From Cedecea lapagei (GTDB taxonomy: Bacteria > Pseudomonadota > Gammaproteobacteria > Enterobacterales > Enterobacteriaceae): 64,000 nt of DNA. Below, piece after piece: positions 51,042 through 60,821 of the stretch. The DNA is taken from assembly GCF_900635955.1 (NCBI RefSeq), contig NZ_LR134201.1:4650001-4714000 (forward strand), in the 5' to 3' direction. Numbering within the stretch: the first letter of the stretch is position 1; the number at the start of each line of letters is the position of its first letter. Below the pieces are notes generated by a model. The model was not told the DNA's origin and made no database searches. It saw only the letters and a program-made list of their open reading frames with translations. Made by a program: the position numbers and the translations under genes.

Positions 51042-51953
51042 ATGCAAAAGTTTGATACCAAGACCTTTCAAGGCCTGATCCTGACTTTACAGGACTACTG
51101 GGCTCGCCAGGGCTGCACCATTGTTCAACCTTTGGACATGGAAGTGGGCGCAGGCACCTCTCACCCGATGACCTGTCTGCGTGCCTTAGGGCCGGAGCCA
51201 ATGGCCACCGCTTATGTGCAGCCGTCCCGCCGTCCTACCGATGGCCGCTATGGCGAAAACCCGAACCGTTTACAGCACTACTATCAGTTCCAGGTGGTGA
51301 TTAAGCCTTCTCCGGACAACATTCAGGAGCTGTACCTCGGGTCGCTGAAAGAGCTGGGTATGGATCCGGAGATCCATGACATTCGCTTCGTGGAAGATAA
51401 CTGGGAAAACCCAACGCTTGGCGCATGGGGCCTGGGCTGGGAAGTCTGGCTCAACGGCATGGAAGTGACGCAGTTCACCTACTTCCAGCAGGTCGGTGGC
51501 CTGGAGTGTAAGCCGGTGACCGGCGAAATCACCTACGGTTTAGAGCGTCTTGCTATGTACATTCAGGGCGTAGACAGCGTTTACGACCTCGTGTGGAGCG
51601 ACGGCCCGCTGGGTAAAACCACCTACGGCGACGTGTTCCACCAGAACGAAGTGGAGCAGTCCACCTATAACTTCGAATACGCTGACGTGGACTTCCTGTT
51701 CACCTGCTTTGAGCAGTACGAGAAAGAAGCCCAGCAGCTGCTGGCGCTGGAAACTCCGCTGCCGCTGCCGGCCTACGAACGTATTCTGAAAGCCGCTCAC
51801 AGCTTTAACCTGCTGGATGCGCGCAAGGCCATTTCCGTGACCGAGCGCCAGCGCTACATTCTGCGCATTCGCACCCTGACCAAAGCCGTGGCCGAAGCCT
51901 ACTACGCTTCTCGTGAAGCGCTTGGCTTCCCGATGTGCAATAAGAAAAACTAA
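51042..51953 (+). CDS. glyQ: Glycyl-tRNA synthetase alpha subunit
   Basis: GlyQ (303 aa, as in E. coli) is the catalytic class II subunit of the bacterial alpha2beta2 glycyl-tRNA synthetase. Motif-type segments include QPSRRPTDGRYGENPNRLQ and FQQVGGLECKPVTGEITYGL. ATG 51042 gives MQKFDTKTFQGLI, as in E. coli; an in-frame ATG 18 codons upstream lacks support. It is followed after 9 bases by glyS. Confidence 0.98.
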   Translation: MQKFDTKTFQGLILTLQDYWARQGCTIVQPLDMEVGAGTSHPMTCLRALGPEPMATAYVQPSRRPTDGRYGENPNRLQHYYQFQVVIKPSPDNIQELYLGSLKELGMDPEIHDIRFVEDNWENPTLGAWGLGWEVWLNGMEVTQFTYFQQVGGLECKPVTGEITYGLERLAMYIQGVDSVYDLVWSDGPLGKTTYGDVFHQNEVEQSTYNFEYADVDFLFTCFEQYEKEAQQLLALETPLPLPAYERILKAAHSFNLLDARKAISVTERQRYILRIRTLTKAVAEAYYASREALGFPMCNKKN

Positions 51954-51962
51954 GAGGCCGCC

Positions 51963-54032
51963 ATGTCTGAAAAAACTTTTCTGGTGGAGATCGGCACTGA
52001 AGAGCTGCCACCAAAAGCCCTGCGCAGCCTGGCTGAGTCCTTCGCTGCCAACGTTACCGCCGAGCTGGATGCGGCGAATATCGCCCACGGCGAAGTAAAA
52101 TGGTTTGCGGCTCCGCGTCGCCTGGCGCTGAAAATCGCAAATCTGGCGGCTTCTCAGCCGGATCGTGAAGTCGAAAAGCGTGGCCCTGCGGTGTCTGCGG
52201 CGTTTGATGCCGAAGGCAAACCAAGCAAAGCCGCCGAAGGCTGGGCTCGTGGCTGCGGAATTACCGTTGACCAGGCCGAGCGCCTGGCGACCGACAAAGG
52301 CGAATGGCTGATGTACCGCGCCCACGTGAAGGGCGAAAGCGTGCAGGCTCTGCTGCCGAACATGATCGCCACCTCGCTGGCGAAGCTGCCGATTCCTAAG
52401 CTGATGCGCTGGGGCGCGTCCGATATCCAGTTCGTACGTCCGATTCATACCGTGACGCTGCTGCTGGGTGACGAACTGGTGCCTGCCACCATCCTGGGTA
52501 TTCAGTCCGACCGCGTCATTCGCGGCCATCGCTTTATGGGCGAGCCGGAGTTCACCCTCGACAATGCTGACCAGTATCCTCAAGTCCTGCAGGAGCGCGG
52601 GAAGGTCATTGCCGATTACGAAGCGCGTAAAGCCGTCATCAAACGTGATGCCGAAGAAGCCGCCCGTAAAATTGGCGGTCAGGCTGACCTGAGTGAAAGC
52701 CTGCTGGAAGAAGTGACCTCGCTGGTGGAATGGCCGGTGGTGCTGACTGCGAAGTTCGAAGAGAAATTCCTGGCCGTGCCTGCCGAAGCGCTGGTTTACA
52801 CCATGAAGGGTGACCAGAAGTACTTCCCGGTCTACGCTACCGACGGCAAACTGCTGCCGAACTTTATCTTTGTGGCAAACATCGAGTCCAAAGACCCGGT
52901 GCAGATCATCTCCGGTAACGAGAAGGTGGTTCGCCCGCGTCTGGCGGATGCCGAGTTCTTCTTCAACACCGACCGTAAAAAGCGTCTGGAAGACAACCTG
53001 CCGCGTCTGGAAACCGTCCTGTTCCAGAAAGAGCTGGGTACGCTGCGCGACAAAACTAACCGCATCGAAGCGCTTTCCGGCTGGATCGCTGGCCAGATTG
53101 GCGCCGATGTGAACCACGCGACTCGCGCGGGCCTGCTGTCCAAATGCGACCTGATGACCAACATGGTGTTCGAGTTTACCGACACCCAGGGCGTGATGGG
53201 CATGCACTACGCGCGTCACGATGGCGAAGCGGAAGACGTAGCGGTTGCGCTGAACGAACAGTATCAGCCGCGCTTTGCGGGCGATGCCCTGCCGTCTAAC
53301 CTGGTGGCCTGTGCGGTAGCGATTGCCGACAAGATGGATACCCTCGCCGGCATCTTCGGCATCGGCCAGCATCCAAAAGGCGATAAAGACCCGTTCGCGC
53401 TGCGCCGTGCCGCGCTGGGCGTGCTGCGTATTATCGTCGAGAAAAACCTGCCGCTGGATCTGCAGACCCTGACAGAAGAAGCGGTTCGCCTCTACGGCAG
53501 CAAGCTGACCAATACCAACGTGGTGGATGAGGTTATCGACTTTATGCTGGGTCGCTTCCGCACCTGGTATCAGGAAGAAGGCCACGCGGTTGACACCATC
53601 CAGGCGGTACTGGCGCGTCGTCCTACCAAACCGGCAGACTTCGACGCCCGTATGAAGGCGGTCTCCCACTTCCGTACTCTGGAAGCGGCGGCCTCTCTGG
53701 CGGCGGCTAACAAGCGTGTTTCCAACATCCTTGCCAAGTCGGACGAAGTGCTGAACGACACCGTGCGTGCTTCCGTGCTGAAAGAAGCCGAAGAAATTCG
53801 TCTGGCGACCAGCGTGGTTGTGCTGCGCGATAAGCTGCAGCCTTACTTCGCCGAAGGTCGTTATCAGGAGGCCCTGGAAGAGCTGGCTAACCTGCGCGAG
53901 CCGGTAGATGCCTTCTTCGACAAGGTGATGGTGAACGCGGAAGATAAAGATCTGCGCATCAACCGCCTGACGCTGCTGACCAGGCTGCGCGAGCTGTTCC
54001 TGCAGGTGGCGGACATCTCCCTGCTGCAGTAA
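51963..54032 (+). CDS. glyS: Glycyl-tRNA synthetase beta subunit
   Basis: GlyS (689 aa, as in E. coli) binds the tRNA. It begins TFLVEIGTEELPPKALRSLA, typical of the family. The core has an HD-like region (MHYARHDGEAEDVAVALNEQY), and the C-terminal DALR-type anticodon-binding domain shows FFDKVMVNAEDKDLRINRLTLL. It is co-transcribed with glyQ and followed by a strong terminator. A 709-codon frame on the other strand is a shadow. Confidence 0.98.
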   Translation: MSEKTFLVEIGTEELPPKALRSLAESFAANVTAELDAANIAHGEVKWFAAPRRLALKIANLAASQPDREVEKRGPAVSAAFDAEGKPSKAAEGWARGCGITVDQAERLATDKGEWLMYRAHVKGESVQALLPNMIATSLAKLPIPKLMRWGASDIQFVRPIHTVTLLLGDELVPATILGIQSDRVIRGHRFMGEPEFTLDNADQYPQVLQERGKVIADYEARKAVIKRDAEEAARKIGGQADLSESLLEEVTSLVEWPVVLTAKFEEKFLAVPAEALVYTMKGDQKYFPVYATDGKLLPNFIFVANIESKDPVQIISGNEKVVRPRLADAEFFFNTDRKKRLEDNLPRLETVLFQKELGTLRDKTNRIEALSGWIAGQIGADVNHATRAGLLSKCDLMTNMVFEFTDTQGVMGMHYARHDGEAEDVAVALNEQYQPRFAGDALPSNLVACAVAIADKMDTLAGIFGIGQHPKGDKDPFALRRAALGVLRIIVEKNLPLDLQTLTEEAVRLYGSKLTNTNVVDEVIDFMLGRFRTWYQEEGHAVDTIQAVLARRPTKPADFDARMKAVSHFRTLEAAASLAAANKRVSNILAKSDEVLNDTVRASVLKEAEEIRLATSVVVLRDKLQPYFAEGRYQEALEELANLREPVDAFFDKVMVNAEDKDLRINRLTLLTRLRELFLQVADISLLQ

Positions 54033-54056
54033 TCGCTTAAAAGTCCGTCGCTATCA

Positions 54057-54082
54057 GAAACCCGCTTCGGCGGGTTTTTTAT
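54057..54082 (+). terminator. glyQS terminator
   Basis: AAACCCGC-TTC-GGCGGGTTT followed by T run lies 25 bases after the glyS stop. Confidence 0.92.
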
Positions 54083-54137
54083 TGATTTTTTTACTTTCAA
54101 AAATCAAGGGATTAACAAAAAGTTGCGCCTGAGGCGG

Positions 54138-54164
54138 TAAGGTAAATCTGCGACGAACCGATAT
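54138..54164 (+). promoter_or_regulatory. Possible sigma-28 (FliA) promoter of the second chemoreceptor
   Basis: TAAG-N15-ACCGATAT matches TAAA-N15-GCCGATAA at 3 of 4 and 6 of 8 positions, 39 bases upstream of the chemoreceptor start. Confidence 0.5.
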
Positions 54165-54202
54165 ATCTTCTATTGGTCATTACCTCAGGAGCGTTCGGCG
54201 CT

Positions 54203-55864
54203 ATGAAAAATATCAAAGTTATTACCGGCATCGTGGCTACGCTCGGGATCTTCAGCGTGTTATTGCTGGTGACCGGGGCACTGTTCTACTCTTCCGTCAG
54301 CAGCGATCGTCTTAACTTCCAGAATACCGGCCTGCTTAACTACCAGCAGCAGCAGCTTGGCGGCAGTTTTCAGACGCTGGTGGAAACCCGCGTGACCATC
54401 AACCGCGTCGCGATTCGGGTGCTGAAAAACCAGCGCGATCCCGCTTCGCTGGAGGCCATGAATAAGCTGCTGGCGAATGCCGGCGCGCTGCTGGCCGAGG
54501 CGCAAAAACAGTTCTCCAGCTATATGGACTCCGAAGATGTGCCGGGCCAGGATAAGGCCCTCGACGACAAAGCGGCCGCCAGCTTTAAGCAGATGCACGA
54601 CGTCATGGAGCAGTCCATCCAGTTCCTGAAGGCCGATAATTACCAGGCCTACGGCAACCTTGATGCTCAGCAGGCGCAGGATGATTTCAAAGCCGTTTAC
54701 GGCCAGTGGCTGACTCAGAATACCCGCCTGTTGAAGGCCGCCAGCGAGCAGAACCAAAGCAGCTATCACGGCATGCTCTGGACGCTGGGCACCATTTTTC
54801 TGATTGTGATCGCCGCGCTGGTCGCCATCTGGCTTGGCCTGCAGCGCGTGCTGCTGTGGCCGCTGAAAACCGTGATGGCCCATATCCAGGCTATCTCCGA
54901 CGGGGATTTAACCCGTACCATTGACGCCGAAGGGCGCAGCGAAATGAGCCGCCTTTCAGCCGGGCTTAAATCCATGCAGCAGTCGCTGGCGAAGACCGTG
55001 AGCGTGGTGCGCGACAATGCTGATTCTATCTATACTGGCGCCAGCGAAATATCCGCCGGCAGCAGCGATCTTTCCTCCCGTACAGAGCAGCAGGCGGCGG
55101 CGCTGGAAGAGACGGCGGCCAGCATGGAGCAGCTTACCGCCACCGTGAAGCAGAACACCGACAACGCGCGCCAGGCGACCGGCCTTGCAAAAAATGCCTC
55201 CGAAACCGCGCAGAGAGGCGGGCGAGTGGTGGACAGCGTGGTCAGCACCATGAACGAAATCGCCGAAAGCTCCGGCAAAATCGTCGATATCACCAGCGTC
55301 ATCGACAGCATTGCCTTCCAGACCAATATTCTGGCGCTTAATGCCGCCGTAGAGGCGGCTCGTGCGGGTGAGCAAGGCCGTGGCTTTGCGGTTGTTGCGG
55401 GGGAGGTCAGAACGCTGGCAAGCCGCAGCGCGCAGGCTGCGAAAGAGATTAAGGTGCTGATTGAGAACTCTGTTTCGCGCATTGATACGGGCTCCAGCCA
55501 GGTGCGCGAGGCGGGTTCAACCATGAAAGAGATCGTTTCGGCGGTCACCCGCGTGACCGACATTATGGGGGAAATCGCTTCTGCTTCCGAAGAGCAGAGC
55601 AAAGGCATTGAGCAGGTGGCGCAGGCAGTGTCCGAGATGGACAGCGTGACCCAGCAGAACGCCTCGCTGGTGGAAGAGTCTGCCTCTGCCGCGGCGGCGC
55701 TGGAGGATCAGGCGAGCGGGCTGCGTCAGGCAGTGGCCGTGTTCCAGCTTCAGCAGGCGGGAGGACGTCGGGTAGCGCCCGTGCAGGAGAAAGCTCATCC
55801 GCCGCTGGCGACGTTAAAACCGCAGCCAGCGGCGGCAAGCGATGCCAACTGGGAGACCTTCTGA
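54203..55864 (+). CDS. Methyl-accepting chemotaxis protein (Tsr/Tar type)
   Basis: This 553-aa receptor has TM1 at about 7-30, a periplasmic domain of about 160 residues (the usual four-helix bundle size), TM2 at about 194-215, HAMP (WPLKTVMAHIQAISDGDLTR) and a full cytoplasmic signalling domain with the tip QTNILALNAAVEAARAG (near 375-390). It ends in NWETF, the CheR/CheB tether of high-abundance receptors Tsr and Tar. The Tar/Tsr amino-acid-binding arginine pattern was not clearly recognised, so the ligand is open. ATG 54203 with CAGGAG upstream is chosen over a TTG ten codons earlier. Confidence 0.93.
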   Translation: MKNIKVITGIVATLGIFSVLLLVTGALFYSSVSSDRLNFQNTGLLNYQQQQLGGSFQTLVETRVTINRVAIRVLKNQRDPASLEAMNKLLANAGALLAEAQKQFSSYMDSEDVPGQDKALDDKAAASFKQMHDVMEQSIQFLKADNYQAYGNLDAQQAQDDFKAVYGQWLTQNTRLLKAASEQNQSSYHGMLWTLGTIFLIVIAALVAIWLGLQRVLLWPLKTVMAHIQAISDGDLTRTIDAEGRSEMSRLSAGLKSMQQSLAKTVSVVRDNADSIYTGASEISAGSSDLSSRTEQQAAALEETAASMEQLTATVKQNTDNARQATGLAKNASETAQRGGRVVDSVVSTMNEIAESSGKIVDITSVIDSIAFQTNILALNAAVEAARAGEQGRGFAVVAGEVRTLASRSAQAAKEIKVLIENSVSRIDTGSSQVREAGSTMKEIVSAVTRVTDIMGEIASASEEQSKGIEQVAQAVSEMDSVTQQNASLVEESASAAAALEDQASGLRQAVAVFQLQQAGGRRVAPVQEKAHPPLATLKPQPAAASDANWETF

Positions 55865-55961
55865 CCCCTTTGTAACGGCCATCGATTCACTAAGCCGCCC
55901 TGCGCGGCGGCTTTCAAAAAACGTGCTGCTGGCTTATGGATGGCGCCAACGGGGCATATCG

Positions 55962-56774
55962 CTAAAAATTCTGGCGCTCAGCCCGCAGTACAACGATACC
56001 GGGTTTTGGGCTCATATATTCCAGAAACGGGGTATCCACCACTTTTCTGTTGGCGGCCAACGAAGAGGCATTTCTGAACCATACCTGCCCGTTATGGCGT
56101 ACCACAATACCCACATGTGAAACGTCCAGGCCTTCAAGCGGGGAGTAAACGCCAACATAATCCCCGGTATTAAGACGGCTAAGAACCTGCTCGTTAAGCG
56201 CTTTTCCGGGAATATAATTTATTTTGCGGGGATGAATACCCAGCCCGGGGATATACTCACCTCCGCCCGTTTTGCGGTTAAGCTGTTTGAGAACGGTGGC
56301 ATAGTCAGGGCTGATTTCGGCCGTGACGTCCCTGGCATTGATCGGTTTTGTGGCAAACCAGTCAGTAAAGAAGTGCCGACGGCTAAGGTAGCTAACCTTC
56401 CCCTCGACATAGCGAACTCTCGTCAGATTTTGCAGAAAAGAGTTCTGGTCACGGCTGTGGGTCAGGGCCTCAATGTAGTCGGCGAGAGTAAAGCAGTCCA
56501 GGCCGTTGAAATTGACGACAAGCGCTTCAGGAACGCCCGGGCCGCCAACGAGCGTATTCGCCTGGTATGGCGTATCGAGAAAAGCAGACGACACACGACT
56601 AATGATTTCCCCCTGTTTTTCACCGGCAGAGGGAATGACCGCCGACTGGATAATATGGCTGACTTTCTCCGCCGTCGCGCGGTCCATGATGGTCTGATAT
56701 TTTGCTGACCCGGGCTTTGCGCATCCGGTCAAACATGCCGATATAAGTAAAACTATCCCTACGTTTACCTTCAT
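55962..56774 (-). CDS. DUF1460 lipoprotein (NlpC/P60-like amidase fold)
   Basis: This 270-aa lipoprotein has a signal peptide and lipobox ACLTGC (Cys near residue 18). DUF1460 proteins have a papain-like NlpC/P60 fold and include N-acetylmuramoyl-L-alanine amidases. The likely catalytic Cys is in FNGLDCFTLADYIEAL (about residue 94) and the His in LDVSHVGIVV (about 221). A periplasmic peptidoglycan or muropeptide substrate is inferred. It is a single gene between the chemoreceptor and yiaG; its N-terminal coding and upstream DNA is AT-rich. A short open stretch on the plus strand at 55842-56120 is not considered a gene. Confidence 0.85.
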   Translation of the reverse strand: MKVNVGIVLLISACLTGCAKPGSAKYQTIMDRATAEKVSHIIQSAVIPSAGEKQGEIISRVSSAFLDTPYQANTLVGGPGVPEALVVNFNGLDCFTLADYIEALTHSRDQNSFLQNLTRVRYVEGKVSYLSRRHFFTDWFATKPINARDVTAEISPDYATVLKQLNRKTGGGEYIPGLGIHPRKINYIPGKALNEQVLSRLNTGDYVGVYSPLEGLDVSHVGIVVRHNGQVWFRNASSLAANRKVVDTPFLEYMSPKPGIVVLRAERQNF

Positions 56775-56935
56775 TATTATCTTCCTGATAAATAAAAAAC
56801 CGGCTTTTATCTTTCAGGGTGATGATGATGATGGGTACAAAAAAACGGCACTGATTGACGAATGGTTGAAAAAAAAGCGCCTGAAGGCCGAAGGGTGTGA
56901 TTGATATCACAGAATTGAGCTGGAGTCGGAGGATA

Positions 56936-56956
56936 AACCCCGCTTCTGGCGGGGTT
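56936..56956 (-). terminator. yiaG terminator
   Basis: AACCCCGC-TTCTG-GCGGGGTT forms a strong hairpin 23 bases after the yiaG stop, followed on the minus strand by TATCC, so the U tract is weak. Confidence 0.65.
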
Positions 56957-56979
56957 ATTGTCTAACCAACTAACGGGTT

Positions 56980-57267
56980 CTAACTGATTAACTGCTTACT
57001 GAGGCCTGGGTTGGCCTGAATCAGACGCATCAATTTCATTTCGGTGTTTGAAGGCTTGAGTCGTCTTGACTCCCACTCCTGCACCATCGTGACGCTAACC
57101 CCCATCGCCTGAGCAAAATCATCGATTTTTAGTCCGGTGCTTATACGTAGCTGCTCAAACTCTGAAAAGGTATTTGGTTTCTGACTTAGGCTAACGGCCT
57201 GATTATCTTTAAAAACAATCTGCTCAAGACTGCTAAGCAGCTCAATCATTGGATCTTTATATTCCAT
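56980..57267 (-). CDS. yiaG: HTH-type transcriptional regulator YiaG
   Basis: YiaG (95 aa; 96 in E. coli) is a small XRE/NadS-like DNA-binding protein. The helix-turn-helix is TGLKIDDFAQAMGVSVTMVQEWESRRLKPS (split, about residues 49-78). The start is ATG 57267 (MEYKDPMIELLSS), matching E. coli, with GAGGAG upstream. It keeps the E. coli linkage to yiaF and ghrB. Regulatory targets are not known to me. Confidence 0.92.
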   Translation of the reverse strand: MEYKDPMIELLSSLEQIVFKDNQAVSLSQKPNTFSEFEQLRISTGLKIDDFAQAMGVSVTMVQEWESRRLKPSNTEMKLMRLIQANPGLSKQLIS

Positions 57268-57657
57268 TGACAACTCCTCATAAATCACACAGCGAGAACG
57301 TGAACGCAAAGAAGCCTATTAACTGTAGCTGGATTTAAAGCGTGCGTGGGATCACGTTCATGAATAAGCATGCTGTAAAAAATGCTTATGCGTTTCAGCT
57401 GAATGTCCAGTCGAAGTAAGCGCTTGAAAAGGCTCCTGTGGCGAGGGTTAGTATAAATGTGTAAATAGTTATGCGAATCCTTAGCAAGCGAATGCCGGGT
57501 TTGCCCTGTCGGGCCTTTCTCCCTTTTCGTTGCAGGACGGGAGAAGCATGAGAGATTGTTGCGAAAGGGTATCTTGCGAAGGGCGGTTGGACTATTCTTA
57601 GCATCGATATTGGGTGGCAATTTGCCAGATAGTGCATTGGTGACAGGAGTAGAAATG

Positions 57658-58368
57658 ATGGCGACAGGTAAGTCCTGGTCTCGCTGGTTTGCGCCGCTGG
57701 CGGCGTTATTAATGGTGGTGAGCCTGAGTGGGTGCTTCGATAAAGAAGGCGACCAGCGCAAGGCGTTCATCGATTTTCTGCAAAATACGGCTATGCGTAG
57801 CGGCGACCGCCTGCCAACGCTGACGTCCGATCAGAAAAAACAGTTTGGTCCGCTGGTCTCCGACTACGCCATTCTGTACGGTTTTTCCCAGCAGGTTAGC
57901 CAGGCCATGGACGAAGGCATGAAGCCGGTGGTGGATAGCGTGAACAGCATCCGCGCTCCGCAGGATTATATGACCCAGCGTGACGCGCTGCGCCAGGCTA
58001 ACGGCTCGCTGAACGTTTTAGGTCAGCAGGTACAGAATGCCAAAATGCAGGCCGACGGTGCGCTTGCGGCGCTGAAACAGCCTGACGATTTGAAAACCGT
58101 TTATTATCAGGTTTACCAGAAAGTGGTCACTGGCCCGGCTAACGCCATGGCTCCGCTGATCCCGGCAGCACAGACCCTGACCCAGCAGCTGGTGCAGGTG
58201 GGTGATTTTATCGCTCAGCAGGGGACTCAGGTGGGCTTTGCTAACGGCGGTATTCAGTTCCCGACTTCCCAGCAGGCAAGCCAGTACAACTCGCTGATTG
58301 GCCCGCTGTCTGCCCAGCATCAGGCGTTTACTCAGGCCTGGAGCGCGGCGCAGACTGCCATGCAGTAA
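57658..58368 (+). CDS. yiaF: DUF3053 lipoprotein YiaF
   Basis: YiaF (236 aa, as in E. coli) is a lipoprotein with the lipobox LSLSGC (Cys near residue 26) and a mostly helical periplasmic domain. Its function is unknown. The start MATGKSWSRWFAPLAALL at 57658 matches E. coli; an ATG immediately before it (57655) is equally placed for the AGGAG site. The open frame continues upstream to 57556 without support. It is divergent from yiaG across about 390 bases (57268-57657) that hold both promoters; nothing else was recognised in that gap. Confidence 0.93.
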   Translation: MATGKSWSRWFAPLAALLMVVSLSGCFDKEGDQRKAFIDFLQNTAMRSGDRLPTLTSDQKKQFGPLVSDYAILYGFSQQVSQAMDEGMKPVVDSVNSIRAPQDYMTQRDALRQANGSLNVLGQQVQNAKMQADGALAALKQPDDLKTVYYQVYQKVVTGPANAMAPLIPAAQTLTQQLVQVGDFIAQQGTQVGFANGGIQFPTSQQASQYNSLIGPLSAQHQAFTQAWSAAQTAMQ

Positions 58369-58382
58369 GCTGATTCGCTAAG

Positions 58383-58419
58383 AAAAGGCGGAGCGCTTAA
58401 CGGCGACTCCGCCTTTTTT
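58383..58419. terminator. Bidirectional terminator between yiaF and ghrB
   Basis: AAAAGGCGGAG and CTCCGCCTTTTTT are long inverted arms around a 13-base loop, between convergent genes. Confidence 0.92.
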
Positions 58420-58437
58420 ATGGACAGAGAAACCGAA

Positions 58438-59412
58438 CTATTTCAGCACCTGCGGGTTCACGCAGTTCACTTCCACCTTGCCGGTCAGCGCGGTAATCAG
58501 GTTCTCCACCGCGCATTCCGCCATGCCGTAGCGGGTTTCATGGGTGGCAGAGCCGATATGCGGTAGGGCCACAACGTTTGGCATACCAAGCAGCGGTGAA
58601 TCCAGCGGCAGCGGCTCCTGCTCAAAGACATCCAGCCCGGCGGCGTGAATTTTCCCCTCTGTCAGCGCCTGAATCAGCGCCTTCTCGTCAACCACCGGGC
58701 CGCGCCCGACGTTGATCAGAATGGCTGAAGACTTCATCTTCGCAAGTTGCTTCGCGCCAATCAGGTGGCGGGTTTCTTCGCTTAGCGGCAGCAGAATACA
58801 CACGAAGTCAGACTCTGCCAGCAGAGTGTCCAGGTCGCAGTAGCGGGCGTTAAAACGCTCCTCAGCTTCTTTATGGTGGCGGCGTGCGTTGTACAAAATC
58901 GGCATGCTGAAACCGAAATGCGCGCGCTGCGCCAGCGCCAGGCCAATACGCCCCATCCCCAGAATACCGAGCGTTTTATGGTGTACGTCTATGCCAAACC
59001 AGTCCGCGCCGATGCTGCTTTGCCATTCGCCAGCCTTCACTCGCTCGGCGACCTCCACCACGCGGCGTGCGCTGGACAGGATCAGGGCCATTGCGGTGTC
59101 GGCGACGGTTTCGGTCAGCACCGTCGGGGTATGCATCAGAACAATGCCGCGTTCGTTAAGGGCGTCCACGTTGAAGTTGTCGTAGCCGACAGACACGGTA
59201 GAAGCTGCACGCAGCTTTGGCGTATTGGCCAGAAACGCGCCGTCGACTTTGCCGCCGGAGCCCAGGATACCTTCCGCGCCGGCAAAGAGCGCCGCGTTCG
59301 CTTTCACGGTTTCCGGGCTGATATCGTCAAGCTGAGTCACGGTAAAGTGGCTTTCAAGGCGGGACAGCAGATTTTCAGGCAGCGTCTTGTAGAGGATGAC
59401 GGACGGCTTCAT
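58438..59412 (-). CDS. ghrB: 2-ketoaldonate/glyoxylate reductase GhrB
   Basis: GhrB (324 aa, as in E. coli) is a D-2-hydroxyacid dehydrogenase that reduces glyoxylate, hydroxypyruvate and 2-ketogluconate with NADPH. The nucleotide site is LGILGMGRIGLALAQRA (about 147-163). The catalytic triad Arg (NVGRGPVVDE), Glu (DVFEQEPLP) and His (LPHIGSATHETR) is complete. It lies 56 bases after the permease gene in the same direction. In Pseudomonas a related enzyme, KguD, reduces phosphorylated 2-ketogluconate in the kgu operon, so GhrB could do that job here; this is inference. Confidence 0.95.
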   Translation of the reverse strand: MKPSVILYKTLPENLLSRLESHFTVTQLDDISPETVKANAALFAGAEGILGSGGKVDGAFLANTPKLRAASTVSVGYDNFNVDALNERGIVLMHTPTVLTETVADTAMALILSSARRVVEVAERVKAGEWQSSIGADWFGIDVHHKTLGILGMGRIGLALAQRAHFGFSMPILYNARRHHKEAEERFNARYCDLDTLLAESDFVCILLPLSEETRHLIGAKQLAKMKSSAILINVGRGPVVDEKALIQALTEGKIHAAGLDVFEQEPLPLDSPLLGMPNVVALPHIGSATHETRYGMAECAVENLITALTGKVEVNCVNPQVLK

Positions 59413-59468
59413 GAGATTCTCCGTTTTCGGTTAAACGCGAACCGGGCGACAAGGCGCCCGGCGCGAGG

Positions 59469-60753
59469 TCAGGCGTGATGTGCGCCGGACGGTATTTGTT
59501 GATGGTTAGCAGGCTTAACAATCAGAGTAAGCCATACCGAGGCGAGCAGCGCCAGCCCCATAAAGATATAGGACGCCGCCGGGCTGCCCGTGGCTCCGTT
59601 CAGGTAGCCCACAAACCAGGAGCCGATGAAGGAGCCCAGCGCCCCCATGCTGTTAATCAGGGCCATCGCGCCGCCGGCAACGTTCCTCGGCAGCATCTCA
59701 GGGATAATGGCGAAAAACGGGCCGTAGGGGGGCGTACATGGCGGCACCGGCAATCACCAGCAGCGTATAGGAGACCCAGAAATGGTTGGCGCCGACCAGC
59801 CACGAACCGAGGAATGCCAGCGCGCCAATCAACAGCAGCGGCCAGACGAAAAGCTTACGGTTTTGCATTTTGTCCGACGCCCAGGAGACGGCGATCATCG
59901 CGATGGTCGCGGCAAGATACGGCACGGAAGAGAGCCAGCCGACCTCTACCATGTCCATCCCTGCCGCACCCGCGCTGCGGATAATCGACGGTAGCCACAG
60001 CACGAAACCGTATACGCCGATGCTCCAGGCAAAATACTGCATACACAGGATAACCACGTTACGTGACCGGAAGGCTTCACCGTAGTTACGAACGGCTTTG
60101 ATCCCCTCCTGCTCTTTCTGCAGCTGCGCCTGCAAGGCGGACTTTTCAGCGTCGGACAGCCAGCCCACCTGCGCAGGTTTATCTTTTACCAGCACCCACC
60201 AGGCAAACGCCCAGATTACCGCCGGGATCCCCTCGAAGATAAACATCTCGCGCCAGCCGAAGGCCTGAATCAGGTAGCCGGAGACCACCGACATCCACAG
60301 CACGGTGACCGGGTTACCGAGGATCAGGAAAGTGTTGGCGCGGGAGCGTTCGGATTGGGTAAACCAGTTGCTGATGTAAATCAGCATCGCCGGCATTACC
60401 GCCGCTTCCACCACGCCCAGAACAAAGCGTATAGCGGCCAGCATGGGAATGTTGCTCACCACGCCGGTCAGCGAGGCGCAGCCGCCCCATAAGATCAGGC
60501 AGACGAAGATAAGCTTGCGAACGCTGCGGCGCTCGGCGTACATCGCCCCGGGGATTTGGAAGAAGAAGTAGCCGAGGAAGAACAGCGCGCCCAGCAACGA
60601 TGAAATACCTTTGGTGATGCCGAGGTCGTCATTGATCCCCGCCGCGGAGGCGAAGCTGAAATTGGCGCGGTCGAGGTAGGCCAGGCTATACGTGATAAAC
60701 ACGATAGGCATGATGTACCACCAGCGCTTTGGCGCGATTGTCTGGTTTTTCAT
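59469..60753 (-). pseudogene. MFS sugar-acid permease (KguT-like), frameshifted
   Basis: The first 342 or so codons (MKNQTIAPKRWWYIMPIVFI...) form the N-terminal and central part of an anion:cation symporter-family MFS protein, with YLDRANFS in TM1 and the loop YAERRSVRKL. At a run of six G (59727-59732, plus strand) the frame shifts. The end (YGPFFAIIPEMLPRNVAGG... to GAHHA) lies in another frame. Removing one G restores a protein of about 428 aa, a normal MFS length. By gene order it is the likely 2-ketogluconate importer. It is a recent pseudogene, a slippage-variable gene or a sequence error. Confidence 0.85.
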
Positions 60754-60821
60754 GAGAGTGCCTCTATCTTGAGGTTAACCGTATCGCTTTGTTTGTAGGG
60801 GACAGAGCGATGGATTTGGCG

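Noticed and set aside
51540..53669. 709-codon open frame opposite glyQ/glyS
   Set aside because: Antisense shadow; glyQ and glyS are certain.
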